Positions 27,932-36,231 of a DNA stretch of 64,000 nt are shown in pieces. Position 1 is the first letter of the stretch. Each line of letters begins with the position of its first letter. The notes below the pieces were generated by a model. That model was not told the DNA's origin, did not search any database, and saw only the letters and a program-made list of their open reading frames with translations. Position numbers and translations under genes: made by a program. The stretch covers positions 1 through 64,000 of the forward strand of contig NZ_JALHRX010000005.1 in the NCBI RefSeq assembly GCF_023952475.1. The letters are read 5' to 3'. Source of the stretch: Cupriavidus sp. WGlv3. Lineage in GTDB: Bacteria; Pseudomonadota; Gammaproteobacteria; Burkholderiales; Burkholderiaceae.

Positions 27932-30900
27932 CTAGAACGGCGCCGCGAACGTCAGCCGCACGCCCTGCTGCAGCCCGCCCATGCCGACCATCACGTTGTA
28001 GTCGAGGCCGAACGTCATCGAGCGCGTGCGCAGCCTGCCGCCCAGCCCCAGCTGCAGGCGATCGCGCCCGTATGGCGCATTGACCACCGTGTAAGCGGGA
28101 CCCGTGCCGGCAAGGTCGGCGTACGCCAGCCCGGCCCCGCTCTGGCCGCTGAAATCATGCTGGTACTCCAGCCGCGCGAACGGCAGGAACAGCCCCCATC
28201 GCGTCGCCGTGGCGTATTCCGTGCGCAGCCCGAGCGTGCCGGACACCGTGGTCACGGTCTGGCCGAAATACTTCAGCGCGCTGAACCCGGCGCCGGCCTC
28301 GGTGAACGGGTCGAGCGTACTGTCGGACACTGACAGCCGTCCGTACGGCGAGACCAGCCAAGCCTCGCCCCGATACTCGTATCCCGCCGACAGCGAGGCA
28401 AAGACCTGGTGGCCGTCGCGCTTGCCGTAGGCGAACGCGCTTTCGTCGCCCACCCAGCGACGCGAATCGAAACTGAGCGAGCCGTAGCCGGCGACGCCGT
28501 CGATAAACAGCGACGGCTGCGGCCGGTAGCTGCCGTACAGCGCGGCGCTGAAACTGTCCGCGGTGCTGCGCGTGCCGGCCGAACCCACGTCGGTACTGTC
28601 GCGGCCATAGCCGAAGCCGATGCCGAGCGTAAGCTGGTCGGAGAAGCGATAGTCGGCCCCGGCCGTCACGCCACCCGTGGTGAAGCGGAAGCCCGAGCGC
28701 TGCGCCCCCGCGTTGGCGAAGCCGAAGTCGACCGTGCCCGCGGTCCAGAACGCCAGGCGCGCGTCGTCGGTGTCGTCCGCGGCAGGGTGCCCGCCGGGGT
28801 CGGCGCCGCCAGGCAGGTCCGGTGGGTTGCCGGCGCCAGTGCCGGCGCCATCACCGGCGTCGGCCGTTGCGCGCGCAGAGCGGGAGCCGGTTGCAGTGTC
28901 GGCGGCGCGCCCGCGCTGGCCCGCTGATGCCGTGCCGCGCAGGCAGGCATCGCGCGCGGCGAAGCCTTCGACCGCCTGGCAGCGTTCCGGATCGGCCTGG
29001 GCGCGCGGCATCACCACCGAGATCTGGTTGCCGGACGGCGCCCTGCCCTTGCCGTGCAGCGCCTCGAGGCGCTGGTTGTAGTTGGCGATCTGCGCGGTGG
29101 CAAAGCGCCGCGCCGCCTGGATCTGGGCGTTGACCAGCCCCACCACGTCAGGGTCGGTGGACGGGTCCCGGCGCGCCGCCACGGCCACCTGGATCAGCGC
29201 CGGCGACGACGTCGCCACGGCATTGCTGAGCGTATAGGTCACCACCGCGGTGCCGGCGAAAGCGGCCGCCGGCACGAAGTTGACGGTGTAGGCGGTGGCG
29301 GCGACCTGCTTGCCGTCTGCGGACGGCGTCTTCGGCGCGGCGCTGGCGACGGTGGCGGTGCCGGCATCGGCGGGCACCACCGAGACGATCGCGGCGCCGG
29401 TAAACGGCCCGCCGCTGGCGCCCTCGGTCACGTCCACGTCGACGGGGCGGCCCGCCAGCGTCGACACCTGCTTCTGCGCCACCGGCACCGGCACCGCATT
29501 GACCGTGACGGTCACCGGCACCGGCGCCGAGGTCCCCGCGCTGTTGACCAGCGCATACGTGAACGTGATCGGGCCCGACGCGGTCGGCACCGGCGTATAG
29601 ACGATGTCCAGTCCGTTCACCACGGCGCTGCCGCTGGTCGGTGGCGTGACGATGCTGACGCCGGAGAACGGCCCGTTGGCGGCGTTGGCGGCGGCATGGA
29701 TTGTCACCGGCGCATTGGACAGCGTGGTCACTGCCACCGGCGGCGCCGAAGGCATGCCCTGTCCCGTTGCCAGCGTATAGACGCGGCTGATGCTGTATGG
29801 TGCGCCGGTGCCGGTGCTGCTGTCGGTCACGCGCACCGTGAAGGTATGCGTGCTGGCCGTCGGCGGCGTACCGCTCAGCACACCGGTGGACGGGTTCAAC
29901 GACAGGCCCGCGGGCAGCGTTCCGGCCGCCACGGCAAAGGTGTAGGGCGCGGTGCCGCCGCCCGCCGTAAACGCCTGGCTGTACGCCACCCCTGCCACTG
30001 GAGCCTGCAGCGACGCGGGCGACAGGCTCAGCGCCGGCGCGCTGACGGTCAGCGTATAGGCCTGGCTGCCGGTATAGGGGCCGGTGCCGGTGCTGCTGTC
30101 GGTGGCGCGCACGGTGAAGTTGTAGGTGCCGCCGCCGGTCGGCGTGCCCGACAGCACGCCGCCTGCCGACAGCGACATGCCGGCGGGCAAGGCGCCCGCC
30201 GTGATCGCATACGTGTACGGCGCCGTGCCGCTGGCGGCCGTGAGGGCCTGGCTGTAGGCCGCGGCGACGGTCGCCTGCGGCAGCGTGGCCGGATTGATGA
30301 CGATGGTCGGCGCACCGATTGCAAGGCTGTACGCGCGGCTTCCGGTAAAGCCCTGGCTGTCGCTCGCCTGCACGGTGAAGTTGTAGTTGCCGCCGGCCAC
30401 CGTCGTGCCAGCCATAGCGCCGGTACTGCTGTTCAGCGTCAGGCCGGGCGGCAAGGCGCCCGCGACCAGGCTGTAGGTGTAGGGCGCGGTGCCGCCGCTG
30501 GCCGTCACGCTCTGGCTGTAAGCGACGCCCAGTGCGGGATTGGCCAGCGTCGCGGGTGCCAGCGTGATCGTTGGCGCGGCGATGGTCAGCGTATAGGCGC
30601 CGGCCACGCTGTACGGCCCCGTTCCTGTGCTGCTGTCGTTGGCCTGGATGGTGAACGACACGGTCCCCGCCGTTCCTGGCGTGCCAGCCAGCACGCCGGT
30701 CGCGCTGTTGAACGCCAGCCCGGACGGCATGGTGCCGCCATTGACCGTGATCGAGTAGGAATACGGACCGGTGCCGCCGCTCGCGGTAAAGGCCTGGCTG
30801 AACGGCGTGCCCGCCGCCGCGCTCAGCACGCCGGGCGCCGGCGACAGGCTCATCGCGGCCCCACCCAGCACCAGCGACAGCGTGCCGCTGGTGACGCTGA

Positions 30901-32161
30901 ACGGGCCGGTACCCGTGCTGCTGTCCGTGGCTCTCACCGTGAAGTTGAAGGTGCCGCCAGCCGTTGGCGTACCCACCAGCAAACCCGCACTCGACAGCGC
31001 CACGCCGGGCGGCAGCGCGCCCGACGCTATCGCATAGGTGTACGGCCCGGTTCCGCCCGTGGCTGCCGCCAGCGACTGGCTGTAGGCACCGCCCACCGCG
31101 CCCGGCGGCGGCGATGCCGGCGCGTAGATGAGGTTCGGGTTCGCCACGGTGATCGTCACGGTGGCGGGGGCGGACGTGCCGGAGGCGTTGGTGGCCGTAT
31201 AGGTGAAGCTGTCCGGTCCCGCGTAGGACGAGGTCGGGGTATAGGTGATCGAGGTACCGGTGGCGATCGCCGTGCCGTGGCCGGGCGGCGACGCCACGCT
31301 GACGCTGGCGGCCGCGCCGCCGGTGAGGTTCAGCGTGATGGGGTTGCCCGCGCTGCCATACGCCACCGTGGCGCTGACGTTATTGGCCACCGGGGGCGCC
31401 GAGACATAGGTGAACCGATCGGCGGCGCTGATGGCGCTGGTGCCGGCGGCCGTGGTCACGGTCACGTCGACGGTGCCGGCCGTGCCAATGGGCGTCGTGG
31501 CGCTCAGCGAGGTGGCGCTGTTGACCAAGAATGATGCCGCGGCGCCGCCGAACCTGACCGCGGTCACGCCGACAAAGTTGGTGCCGGTAACGGTCACGGC
31601 GGTGCCGCCGCTGGCCGGGCCGGACGAAGGCGTCACGCCGGTCACGGTCGGCGGGCCGGCCGCGACGTTGAAGTACACCGTGCCGGCGGGCGACCAGGTC
31701 GCGCCATTGTCGCTGGTATAGAAGACGGCGCTGTCGATGCCGGTGAAACCGGCGGGCGGCGTGTAGACAAAGCCGTTCTCGTTCTGCCCGTTCGGCAGGT
31801 TGCCGTTGTAGACATAGAGCGTGCCGCTCTGGGCAGTCGGGGTGGTTTGCATCGGGGCGCCGAAGTTGCCGTTGCCGATGGCGTCATAGGCGATGCCGAA
31901 CTGGTTCGGATCGCAGGCAGCGTAGTCGGCTGCAGTGAACGCATAGACCTTCTGCTGGTTGGACGTGGCGGTGATGTTCAGCGTGCACGCCACCGCAAAG
32001 GCCGGCGCAGGAGACCCCAGCAGCAAACCAAGCCACAGCGCCACCAGCACCGACCCGAGCCGGCAACGCCAGCCCCGCCACCACCGATGGACTCGTGCGA
32101 CGGCCCCCACCGCCTGCCCGGCACGCTCAGCGCCGGCGCAACCCCTGGCTTGTCTTGACAC
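27932..32161 (-). CDS. Large autotransporter adhesin with Ig-like repeats
   Basis: About 1409 residues from a GTG preceded by GGGAG. No ATG exists near the signal region; the upstream in-frame extension to a TTG at 32422 lacks a ribosome site. Layout: signal peptide (cleavage after AFA-VA), an IPT/TIG domain, a cadherin-like module, five He_PIG Ig repeats of about 90 residues (GGTAPYTY...GLxLNSSTGxLSGTP), two further Ig modules, an alpha-helical linker (VVGLVNAQIQAARRF), and a C-terminal 12-strand type barrel ending in Phe. This is a type V-secreted surface protein, probably an adhesin. It is divergent from three tail-collar genes. Confidence 0.85.
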   Translation of the reverse strand: MSRQARGCAGAERAGQAVGAVARVHRWWRGWRCRLGSVLVALWLGLLLGSPAPAFAVACTLNITATSNQQKVYAFTAADYAACDPNQFGIAYDAIGNGNFGAPMQTTPTAQSGTLYVYNGNLPNGQNENGFVYTPPAGFTGIDSAVFYTSDNGATWSPAGTVYFNVAAGPPTVTGVTPSSGPASGGTAVTVTGTNFVGVTAVRFGGAAASFLVNSATSLSATTPIGTAGTVDVTVTTAAGTSAISAADRFTYVSAPPVANNVSATVAYGSAGNPITLNLTGGAAASVSVASPPGHGTAIATGTSITYTPTSSYAGPDSFTYTATNASGTSAPATVTITVANPNLIYAPASPPPGAVGGAYSQSLAAATGGTGPYTYAIASGALPPGVALSSAGLLVGTPTAGGTFNFTVRATDSSTGTGPFSVTSGTLSLVLGGAAMSLSPAPGVLSAAAGTPFSQAFTASGGTGPYSYSITVNGGTMPSGLAFNSATGVLAGTPGTAGTVSFTIQANDSSTGTGPYSVAGAYTLTIAAPTITLAPATLANPALGVAYSQSVTASGGTAPYTYSLVAGALPPGLTLNSSTGAMAGTTVAGGNYNFTVQASDSQGFTGSRAYSLAIGAPTIVINPATLPQATVAAAYSQALTAASGTAPYTYAITAGALPAGMSLSAGGVLSGTPTGGGTYNFTVRATDSSTGTGPYTGSQAYTLTVSAPALSLSPASLQAPVAGVAYSQAFTAGGGTAPYTFAVAAGTLPAGLSLNPSTGVLSGTPPTASTHTFTVRVTDSSTGTGAPYSISRVYTLATGQGMPSAPPVAVTTLSNAPVTIHAAANAANGPFSGVSIVTPPTSGSAVVNGLDIVYTPVPTASGPITFTYALVNSAGTSAPVPVTVTVNAVPVPVAQKQVSTLAGRPVDVDVTEGASGGPFTGAAIVSVVPADAGTATVASAAPKTPSADGKQVAATAYTVNFVPAAAFAGTAVVTYTLSNAVATSSPALIQVAVAARRDPSTDPDVVGLVNAQIQAARRFATAQIANYNQRLEALHGKGRAPSGNQISVVMPRAQADPERCQAVEGFAARDACLRGTASAGQRGRAADTATGSRSARATADAGDGAGTGAGNPPDLPGGADPGGHPAADDTDDARLAFWTAGTVDFGFANAGAQRSGFRFTTGGVTAGADYRFSDQLTLGIGFGYGRDSTDVGSAGTRSTADSFSAALYGSYRPQPSLFIDGVAGYGSLSFDSRRWVGDESAFAYGKRDGHQVFASLSAGYEYRGEAWLVSPYGRLSVSDSTLDPFTEAGAGFSALKYFGQTVTTVSGTLGLRTEYATATRWGLFLPFARLEYQHDFSGQSGAGLAYADLAGTGPAYTVVNAPYGRDRLQLGLGGRLRTRSMTFGLDYNVMVGMGGLQQGVRLTFAAPF
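29755..31140. repeat. Five tandem He_PIG-encoding repeats of about 270 bp
   Basis: Within the autotransporter gene, five copies of a roughly 270-bp unit encode GGTxPYTY...GTPTxGGTxNFTVRATDSSTG. Copies share the DNA phrase CCGTGCTGCTGTC or near variants (around 29810, 30090, 30620, 30910). Repeats of this kind can expand or contract by recombination. Confidence 0.7.
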
Positions 32162-32511
32162 CCGATTTCTCCCGACACCCGCGGCTTGCGGCGGGTTGCC
32201 ATTGCCGTCGTCGAGCGCGGCGCGCCGAGGCTTGGCCGGGCGCGGCTCGGGACGGGCGTTGTTATTTTTGTTGACTTTCCGCTGACATCGCCAACACTTC
32301 GGTCTGTCCGTGAATTGCGCGGGATGGCTGCGGAACGGGCCGCAATACCGACTCGGGCCCGGTGCAGAAAATACGTCAAATCGATCAATACGTAATTGAT
32401 CAAATTTGATATCAGATATCAAATTTAATTAAATCAGTATTGGTGCGACGCCGTGGGCAGACAGGCAGGCGCCGCGTCTTTTAGGGTGTTGTTCAACCGG
32501 GGAGGCTGATC
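32162..32511. promoter_or_regulatory. AT-rich divergent promoter region with tandem palindromes
   Basis: About 350 bp separate the autotransporter start and the first collar gene. Around 32380-32440 the DNA is strikingly AT-rich. It holds two palindromes listed separately. No -35/-10 pair is certain, but divergent promoters probably use this segment. Confidence 0.6.
32383..32426. promoter_or_regulatory. Two palindromes, 19 bp and 25 bp, side by side
   Basis: GATCAAT at 32383-32389 pairs with ATTGATC at 32395-32401 across ACGTA. Immediately after, AAATTTGATATC (32402-32413) and GATATCAAATTT (32415-32426) form perfect 12-bp arms around a single A. Their position in the divergent promoter region makes them likely operator sites for a dimeric regulator. 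Confidence 0.6.
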
Positions 32512-33060
32512 TTGGACCAGTATCTGGGGGAAATCCGGCTGTGCGCATTCGCGTTTGCGCCAAAAGGATGGGCGTTATGCAACGGCGCCCTGTTGTCCAT
32601 CGCGCAGAACCAGGCGTTGTTCAGCCTGCTCGGCACGCAATACGGCGGCAACGGCACCACCAATTTCGCCTTGCCTGACCTGCGCGGCCGCACGCCGCTG
32701 CACCGCGATCCCGACGGCCTCGCACAGGGCCAGATGGCCGGGGTCGAGGCGGTCACGCTGACCACCGCGCAGGTGCCAGCCCATACCCATCCGTTCAACG
32801 TCTCTTCCAGCCCGGCGACGGCGCTGAACGTCGGCGTGTCGCAAGACCGCGTGCTGGCGGCCAGCAACCTGTACAACCCCAACGATCCGTCGATCTCCGG
32901 CCCCGGTGAGCTGTTGTACGGCACGCCCGACTCGCTCACGCCATGGCTGGACGAAGCCTGCGGCAGCACCGGAGGCGGGCAGCCGCACGACAACATGCAG
33001 CCGTCGCTGGTGCTGAACTACATCATTTCGCTGGTCGGCATCTACCCGAGCCGGGGTTGA
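32512..33060 (+). CDS. Phage tail-collar domain protein, copy 1
   Basis: 182 residues of the tail-collar/microcystin-dependent-protein family (PF07484-type): MDQYLGEIRLCAFAFAPKGW at the N-terminus, SLLGTQYGGNGTTNFALPDLRGR in the middle and LNYIISLVGIYPSRG at the end. No signal peptide. The start is a TTG, decided by GGGGAGG just upstream. First of three paralogues in one direction with short gaps (9 bp to the next). Function unknown; not part of a prophage here. Confidence 0.82.
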   Translation: MDQYLGEIRLCAFAFAPKGWALCNGALLSIAQNQALFSLLGTQYGGNGTTNFALPDLRGRTPLHRDPDGLAQGQMAGVEAVTLTTAQVPAHTHPFNVSSSPATALNVGVSQDRVLAASNLYNPNDPSISGPGELLYGTPDSLTPWLDEACGSTGGGQPHDNMQPSLVLNYIISLVGIYPSRG

Positions 33061-33069
33061 GGAGACATC

Positions 33070-33606
33070 ATGGCGCAACCGTTCGTAGGTGAAATCCGCA
33101 TGTTCGCCGGCAACTTTGCACCGGCGGGATGGCAATTCTGCGCGGGCCAGACGCTCAGCATTGCCCAGTACGAGATGCTGTTCTCGCTGCTGGGCACTCT
33201 CTACGGCGGCGACGGCACCACCACCTTCAGGCTGCCCGACCTGCGTGGCAACCTGCCGCTGGGCCAGGGCACCGGCCCGGGACTGAGCCAGCGCACCATC
33301 GGCCAGGCCTTCGGCAGCCCGAACGTAACCCTGCTGCCGGGCCAGATTCCCGGGCACTCGCATCCGATCCAGGCGACCAACACCATGGCCTCGACCGTCA
33401 CGCCCGGGCCAGGCCTGCTGCCCGGCACCACGCCGTCGCCCAACGCGTTCTACGACGCCGGCACCGCCAACCCACCCGGCAAGAACGCCTTTGCAGCCGG
33501 CACGCTCGGCATGAGCGGCGGCACCCAGCCACACAACAACCAGATGCCGACGCTGTCGCTGAACTACATCATCGCCACCGACGGCATCTATCCGTCGCAA
33601 AGCTGA
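33070..33606 (+). CDS. Phage tail-collar domain protein, copy 2
   Basis: 178 residues, paralogue of the neighbours: AQPFVGEIRMFAGNFAPAGW, SLLGTLYGGDGTTTFRLPDLRGN and LNYIIATDGIYPSQS. It differs by a longer, less conserved central loop with Gly/Pro/Asn. GAGGAGACATC before the ATG is a good ribosome site. It begins nine bases after the stop of copy 1, so the three are surely co-transcribed. Confidence 0.82.
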   Translation: MAQPFVGEIRMFAGNFAPAGWQFCAGQTLSIAQYEMLFSLLGTLYGGDGTTTFRLPDLRGNLPLGQGTGPGLSQRTIGQAFGSPNVTLLPGQIPGHSHPIQATNTMASTVTPGPGLLPGTTPSPNAFYDAGTANPPGKNAFAAGTLGMSGGTQPHNNQMPTLSLNYIIATDGIYPSQS

Positions 33607-33643
33607 GCACCGGGCGCAAGCCAACCTGGACAACGGAGGCCAT

Positions 33644-34165
33644 ATGTCAGACCAGTACCTGGGAGAAATCCGCATCTTCGGCTGCAACTACCCGCCGGCC
33701 GGCTGGGCCGCATGCGACGGTCAGTTGCTGGCAATCCAGCAGAACTCGGCGCTGTTCTCGCTGCTCGGCACCCAGTACGGCGGCAACGGCACCACCAACT
33801 TCGCCCTGCCCGACCTGCGCGGCCGCGCGGTGACCGGGCCGGTCGACAACCAGCCGGGCAATCCGCAGGGCGCGGCCACGGTCACGCTCACCGCGGCGGA
33901 AATGCCCGCGCACAACCACGCGGTATACGGCGACACGGCGCGCGCGGTGTCCACCGAGGCCAATGCCAGGCTGCCCGCCCGCTTCATGCTGCCCAACAAC
34001 CAGAGCTGCATCGCCGTCAACGCGTCGCCGGCACCGGTCATGACCACGTTGTCGCCGCAGGCCGTGGGCACGGCCGGCGCCAGCCAGCCGCACGAGAACC
34101 TGCAGCCTTGCACGGCGCTGATGTACTGCATCGCGCTGACCGGCGATTATCCGCCGCGTCCGTAG
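33644..34165 (+). CDS. Phage tail-collar domain protein, copy 3
   Basis: 173 residues. SDQYLGEIRIFGCNYPPAGW, SLLGTQYGGNGTTNFALPDLRGR and the C-terminal MYCIALTGDYPPRP. It resembles copy 1 in the central ALPDLRGR block and diverges in the loop that in tail fibres contacts ligands. CGGAGG precedes the ATG. The next gene starts seven bases after its stop. Confidence 0.82.
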   Translation: MSDQYLGEIRIFGCNYPPAGWAACDGQLLAIQQNSALFSLLGTQYGGNGTTNFALPDLRGRAVTGPVDNQPGNPQGAATVTLTAAEMPAHNHAVYGDTARAVSTEANARLPARFMLPNNQSCIAVNASPAPVMTTLSPQAVGTAGASQPHENLQPCTALMYCIALTGDYPPRP

Positions 34166-34172
34166 GCCGTCG

Positions 34173-34658
34173 ATGACCGCCATCGACGTTCCCGGCATCG
34201 CGCTGCGGCCAGTCGCCGGAACTGACGGAGCCTTCCTGGCACGCCTGTACGCCTCCACCCGGGACGCGGAACTGCACCGCACCGGCTGGAGCGAGGCCCA
34301 GCGCGCCAGCTTCCTCGCCATGCAGTTCAACGCCCAGCAGCGCGCCTACCAGGCCTACCCGGATGCCGAGTTCCTGCTGTTGCTGCGTCACGGCGAGGCC
34401 ATCGGGCGGCTCTACCTGCAGCACAACGCCGGCTCGCTACACGTGATCGACCTGTCCCTGCTGCCCGAACACCAGCACCAGGGCATCGGCGGCGGCGTGC
34501 TGGCGGCGGTGCTGGCGCTGGCCGCGAGCGCACGCAAGACCGTGGACCTGCACGTGGAACGGCACAACCGCGCGCAGGCCTTGTACGTTCGGCACGGGTT
34601 CCGGACGGTGCAGGACAACGGGATATATCGACGGATGGTCTGGGACGGTTCACGCTGA
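34173..34658 (+). CDS. GNAT-family N-acetyltransferase
   Basis: 161 residues with the GNAT fold: the acetyl-CoA-binding LLPEHQHQGIGGGVLAAVL segment near residue 100 (Q-x-x-G-I-G) and a C-terminal VERHNRAQALYVRHGFRTV. No ribosome site is visible and the ATG lies seven bases after the collar-3 stop, so it depends on coupling. Its substrate could be a collar protein or their product; this is inferred only from linkage. Confidence 0.85.
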   Translation: MTAIDVPGIALRPVAGTDGAFLARLYASTRDAELHRTGWSEAQRASFLAMQFNAQQRAYQAYPDAEFLLLLRHGEAIGRLYLQHNAGSLHVIDLSLLPEHQHQGIGGGVLAAVLALAASARKTVDLHVERHNRAQALYVRHGFRTVQDNGIYRRMVWDGSR

Positions 34659-34971
34659 AGCGCCCGTGACGGGCCCGCGCAGGCCTGAGTTAAACGCCGC
34701 TTACTGCCAGGCGCCGGCACCCGCACTGCCCCGTCGCCCTAATCCCGATGAGTAATGGCGACCGGCATGGCGCGATCCTATAGTGCCCCAGCAGCATGCA
34801 TGTCCGGCGCAACGCGCAACGCAACATGGCTGCACGAAGCGCGGATCACAGCAAGTCCTCAGCCGCCAACCGCGCTTGCGTCCCGCATCCCACCGAAGGC
34901 GGCACATTGTTGCAGGGGTGAATGCCGTTCCCGTTGCTTCATGACCGATTCAAGATCCGAGGGGTAACACC
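34659..34971. other. 313-bp gap between the GNAT gene and the LamG/pore-like gene
   Basis: No gene is supported. GC-rich, with no clear terminator; a GAGGGG ribosome site for the next gene lies at its end. The gap suggests the next gene may have its own promoter. Confidence 0.4.
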
Positions 34972-36201
34972 ATGAACGCTCCAACCGTCAGTGCATTCGA
35001 TTTCTCATCGCCCGGCGCCGTGCAGTTCAATGCCGGCGCGCCAGCCATCATCCTGCAGGCAAGCACCGTGCATGTGCTGGCCTGGATCTATGTGGACAGC
35101 GCAGGGCTGCCCGCCGACCAGAAGGTGTTTTCGCTCAGTCAATCGCTGATCCTGGGCGTGGGTACCGGCGATGGCGACGTGCCGATGCTCTATCCGGAGG
35201 TGTGGGACAACGCCGGCAACCGCTACACCTTCCAGGCCGGGCAGATCCCGACCGACCAGTGGAGCCTGGTGGAAATGATCTGGACCCAGGGCCAGAGCCT
35301 GGTGGGACTGGTCAACGGGGTACAGGTGCAATCGGTGCCGGTGTCGGGCAATCCGCTGCAGCCACCGGTTGCCGGCGGCACCAGCTATGTGGGCGCGTTC
35401 TGGGACAGCTACTCGTATCCGTTCTGCGGCATGGTGCAGTCGGTGCTGCTGACCAACGGCGCCGACCAGACCGCCACCCAGGGCTTTGCGCTGCAGCCGT
35501 CGGGCGCGATCAGCAACTGGGGACCGAGCGGCCCGGTGTTTATCGGCGGCGCCAGCACCGTGACGCTCGACACGCCGCCGGCGACGCCCTACGGCGCGGC
35601 GGACCAACCACCCGCACCGACCTACGTCGGCGAGCAAATGCCGGCCACGGTCGCTGCCACCACGCCGTTCGCCATGCTGGTGCCGGGCACGGACAGCAGC
35701 ACCTACACCATCCTCAGCATCAGCCAGGTGTGGCAGCAGCTGGTGGAGCTGACCGGACAGCCCGGCCTGGACACCGGCTACGAGGTCGACGTGACCACCG
35801 GCGTCAGCATCACCGACAGCGAAACCCAAACCCTTGGCGTCAGCCTGGGGCTGGAATCGGGTTTCGACATCGGCGTGTTCAGCGCCAAGGTCAACCTGAC
35901 GCTGTCCTATTCGGTGTCGTTCACCGAGGAGTTGTCGATCAGCGAAGCGACCACGATCGCGAAGAAATTTGAAATCGACAAGCCCGACGTGACCACGACC
36001 GGAGTCTGGTGGCAAGCCGTGCCAACCCTCACCACGTTCCAGGTGATCGACAACATGAACACGGTCGGCGCCAGCGTGCAGGATCCGCTGCCGGAGATCG
36101 CCGCCACGGTCTATCCGCCGCAAAGCCAGCGCACGCTGAAGACCGAAACCAGTCCGCTGGCCGGCAAGGCGAGCGCGGCGCGGCCGTCGCTCAGGCCGTA
36201 G
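34972..36201 (+). CDS. LamG-like domain plus aerolysin-like pore-forming segment (predicted)
   Basis: 409 residues without signal peptide. Residues about 10-165 read as a concanavalin/LamG-like sandwich (VHVLAWIYVDSA, WSLVEMIWTQGQSLVGLVNG). Residues about 268-332 alternate hydrophobic and Ser/Thr residues around ESGFDIGVFSAKVNLTLSYS, the character of the transmembrane beta-hairpin of aerolysin/ETX-MTX2 toxins; a Trp-rich WWQAVPTLTTFQVID follows. The pore assignment is inference from pattern. GAGGGG precedes the ATG. It follows the collar-GNAT genes on the same strand and converges with a LuxR-type gene. Confidence 0.55.
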   Translation: MNAPTVSAFDFSSPGAVQFNAGAPAIILQASTVHVLAWIYVDSAGLPADQKVFSLSQSLILGVGTGDGDVPMLYPEVWDNAGNRYTFQAGQIPTDQWSLVEMIWTQGQSLVGLVNGVQVQSVPVSGNPLQPPVAGGTSYVGAFWDSYSYPFCGMVQSVLLTNGADQTATQGFALQPSGAISNWGPSGPVFIGGASTVTLDTPPATPYGAADQPPAPTYVGEQMPATVAATTPFAMLVPGTDSSTYTILSISQVWQQLVELTGQPGLDTGYEVDVTTGVSITDSETQTLGVSLGLESGFDIGVFSAKVNLTLSYSVSFTEELSISEATTIAKKFEIDKPDVTTTGVWWQAVPTLTTFQVIDNMNTVGASVQDPLPEIAATVYPPQSQRTLKTETSPLAGKASAARPSLRP

Positions 36202-36231
36202 CGGTCCGGCCGGCCACGGCCAGCGCCACGC

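Noticed and set aside
32512..34165. Prophage remnant based on the tail-collar domains
   Set aside because: No integrase, capsid, terminase, lysis or other tail gene nearby; the genes form a small operon with a GNAT gene and match the non-phage collar (microcystin-dependent-protein-like) group.
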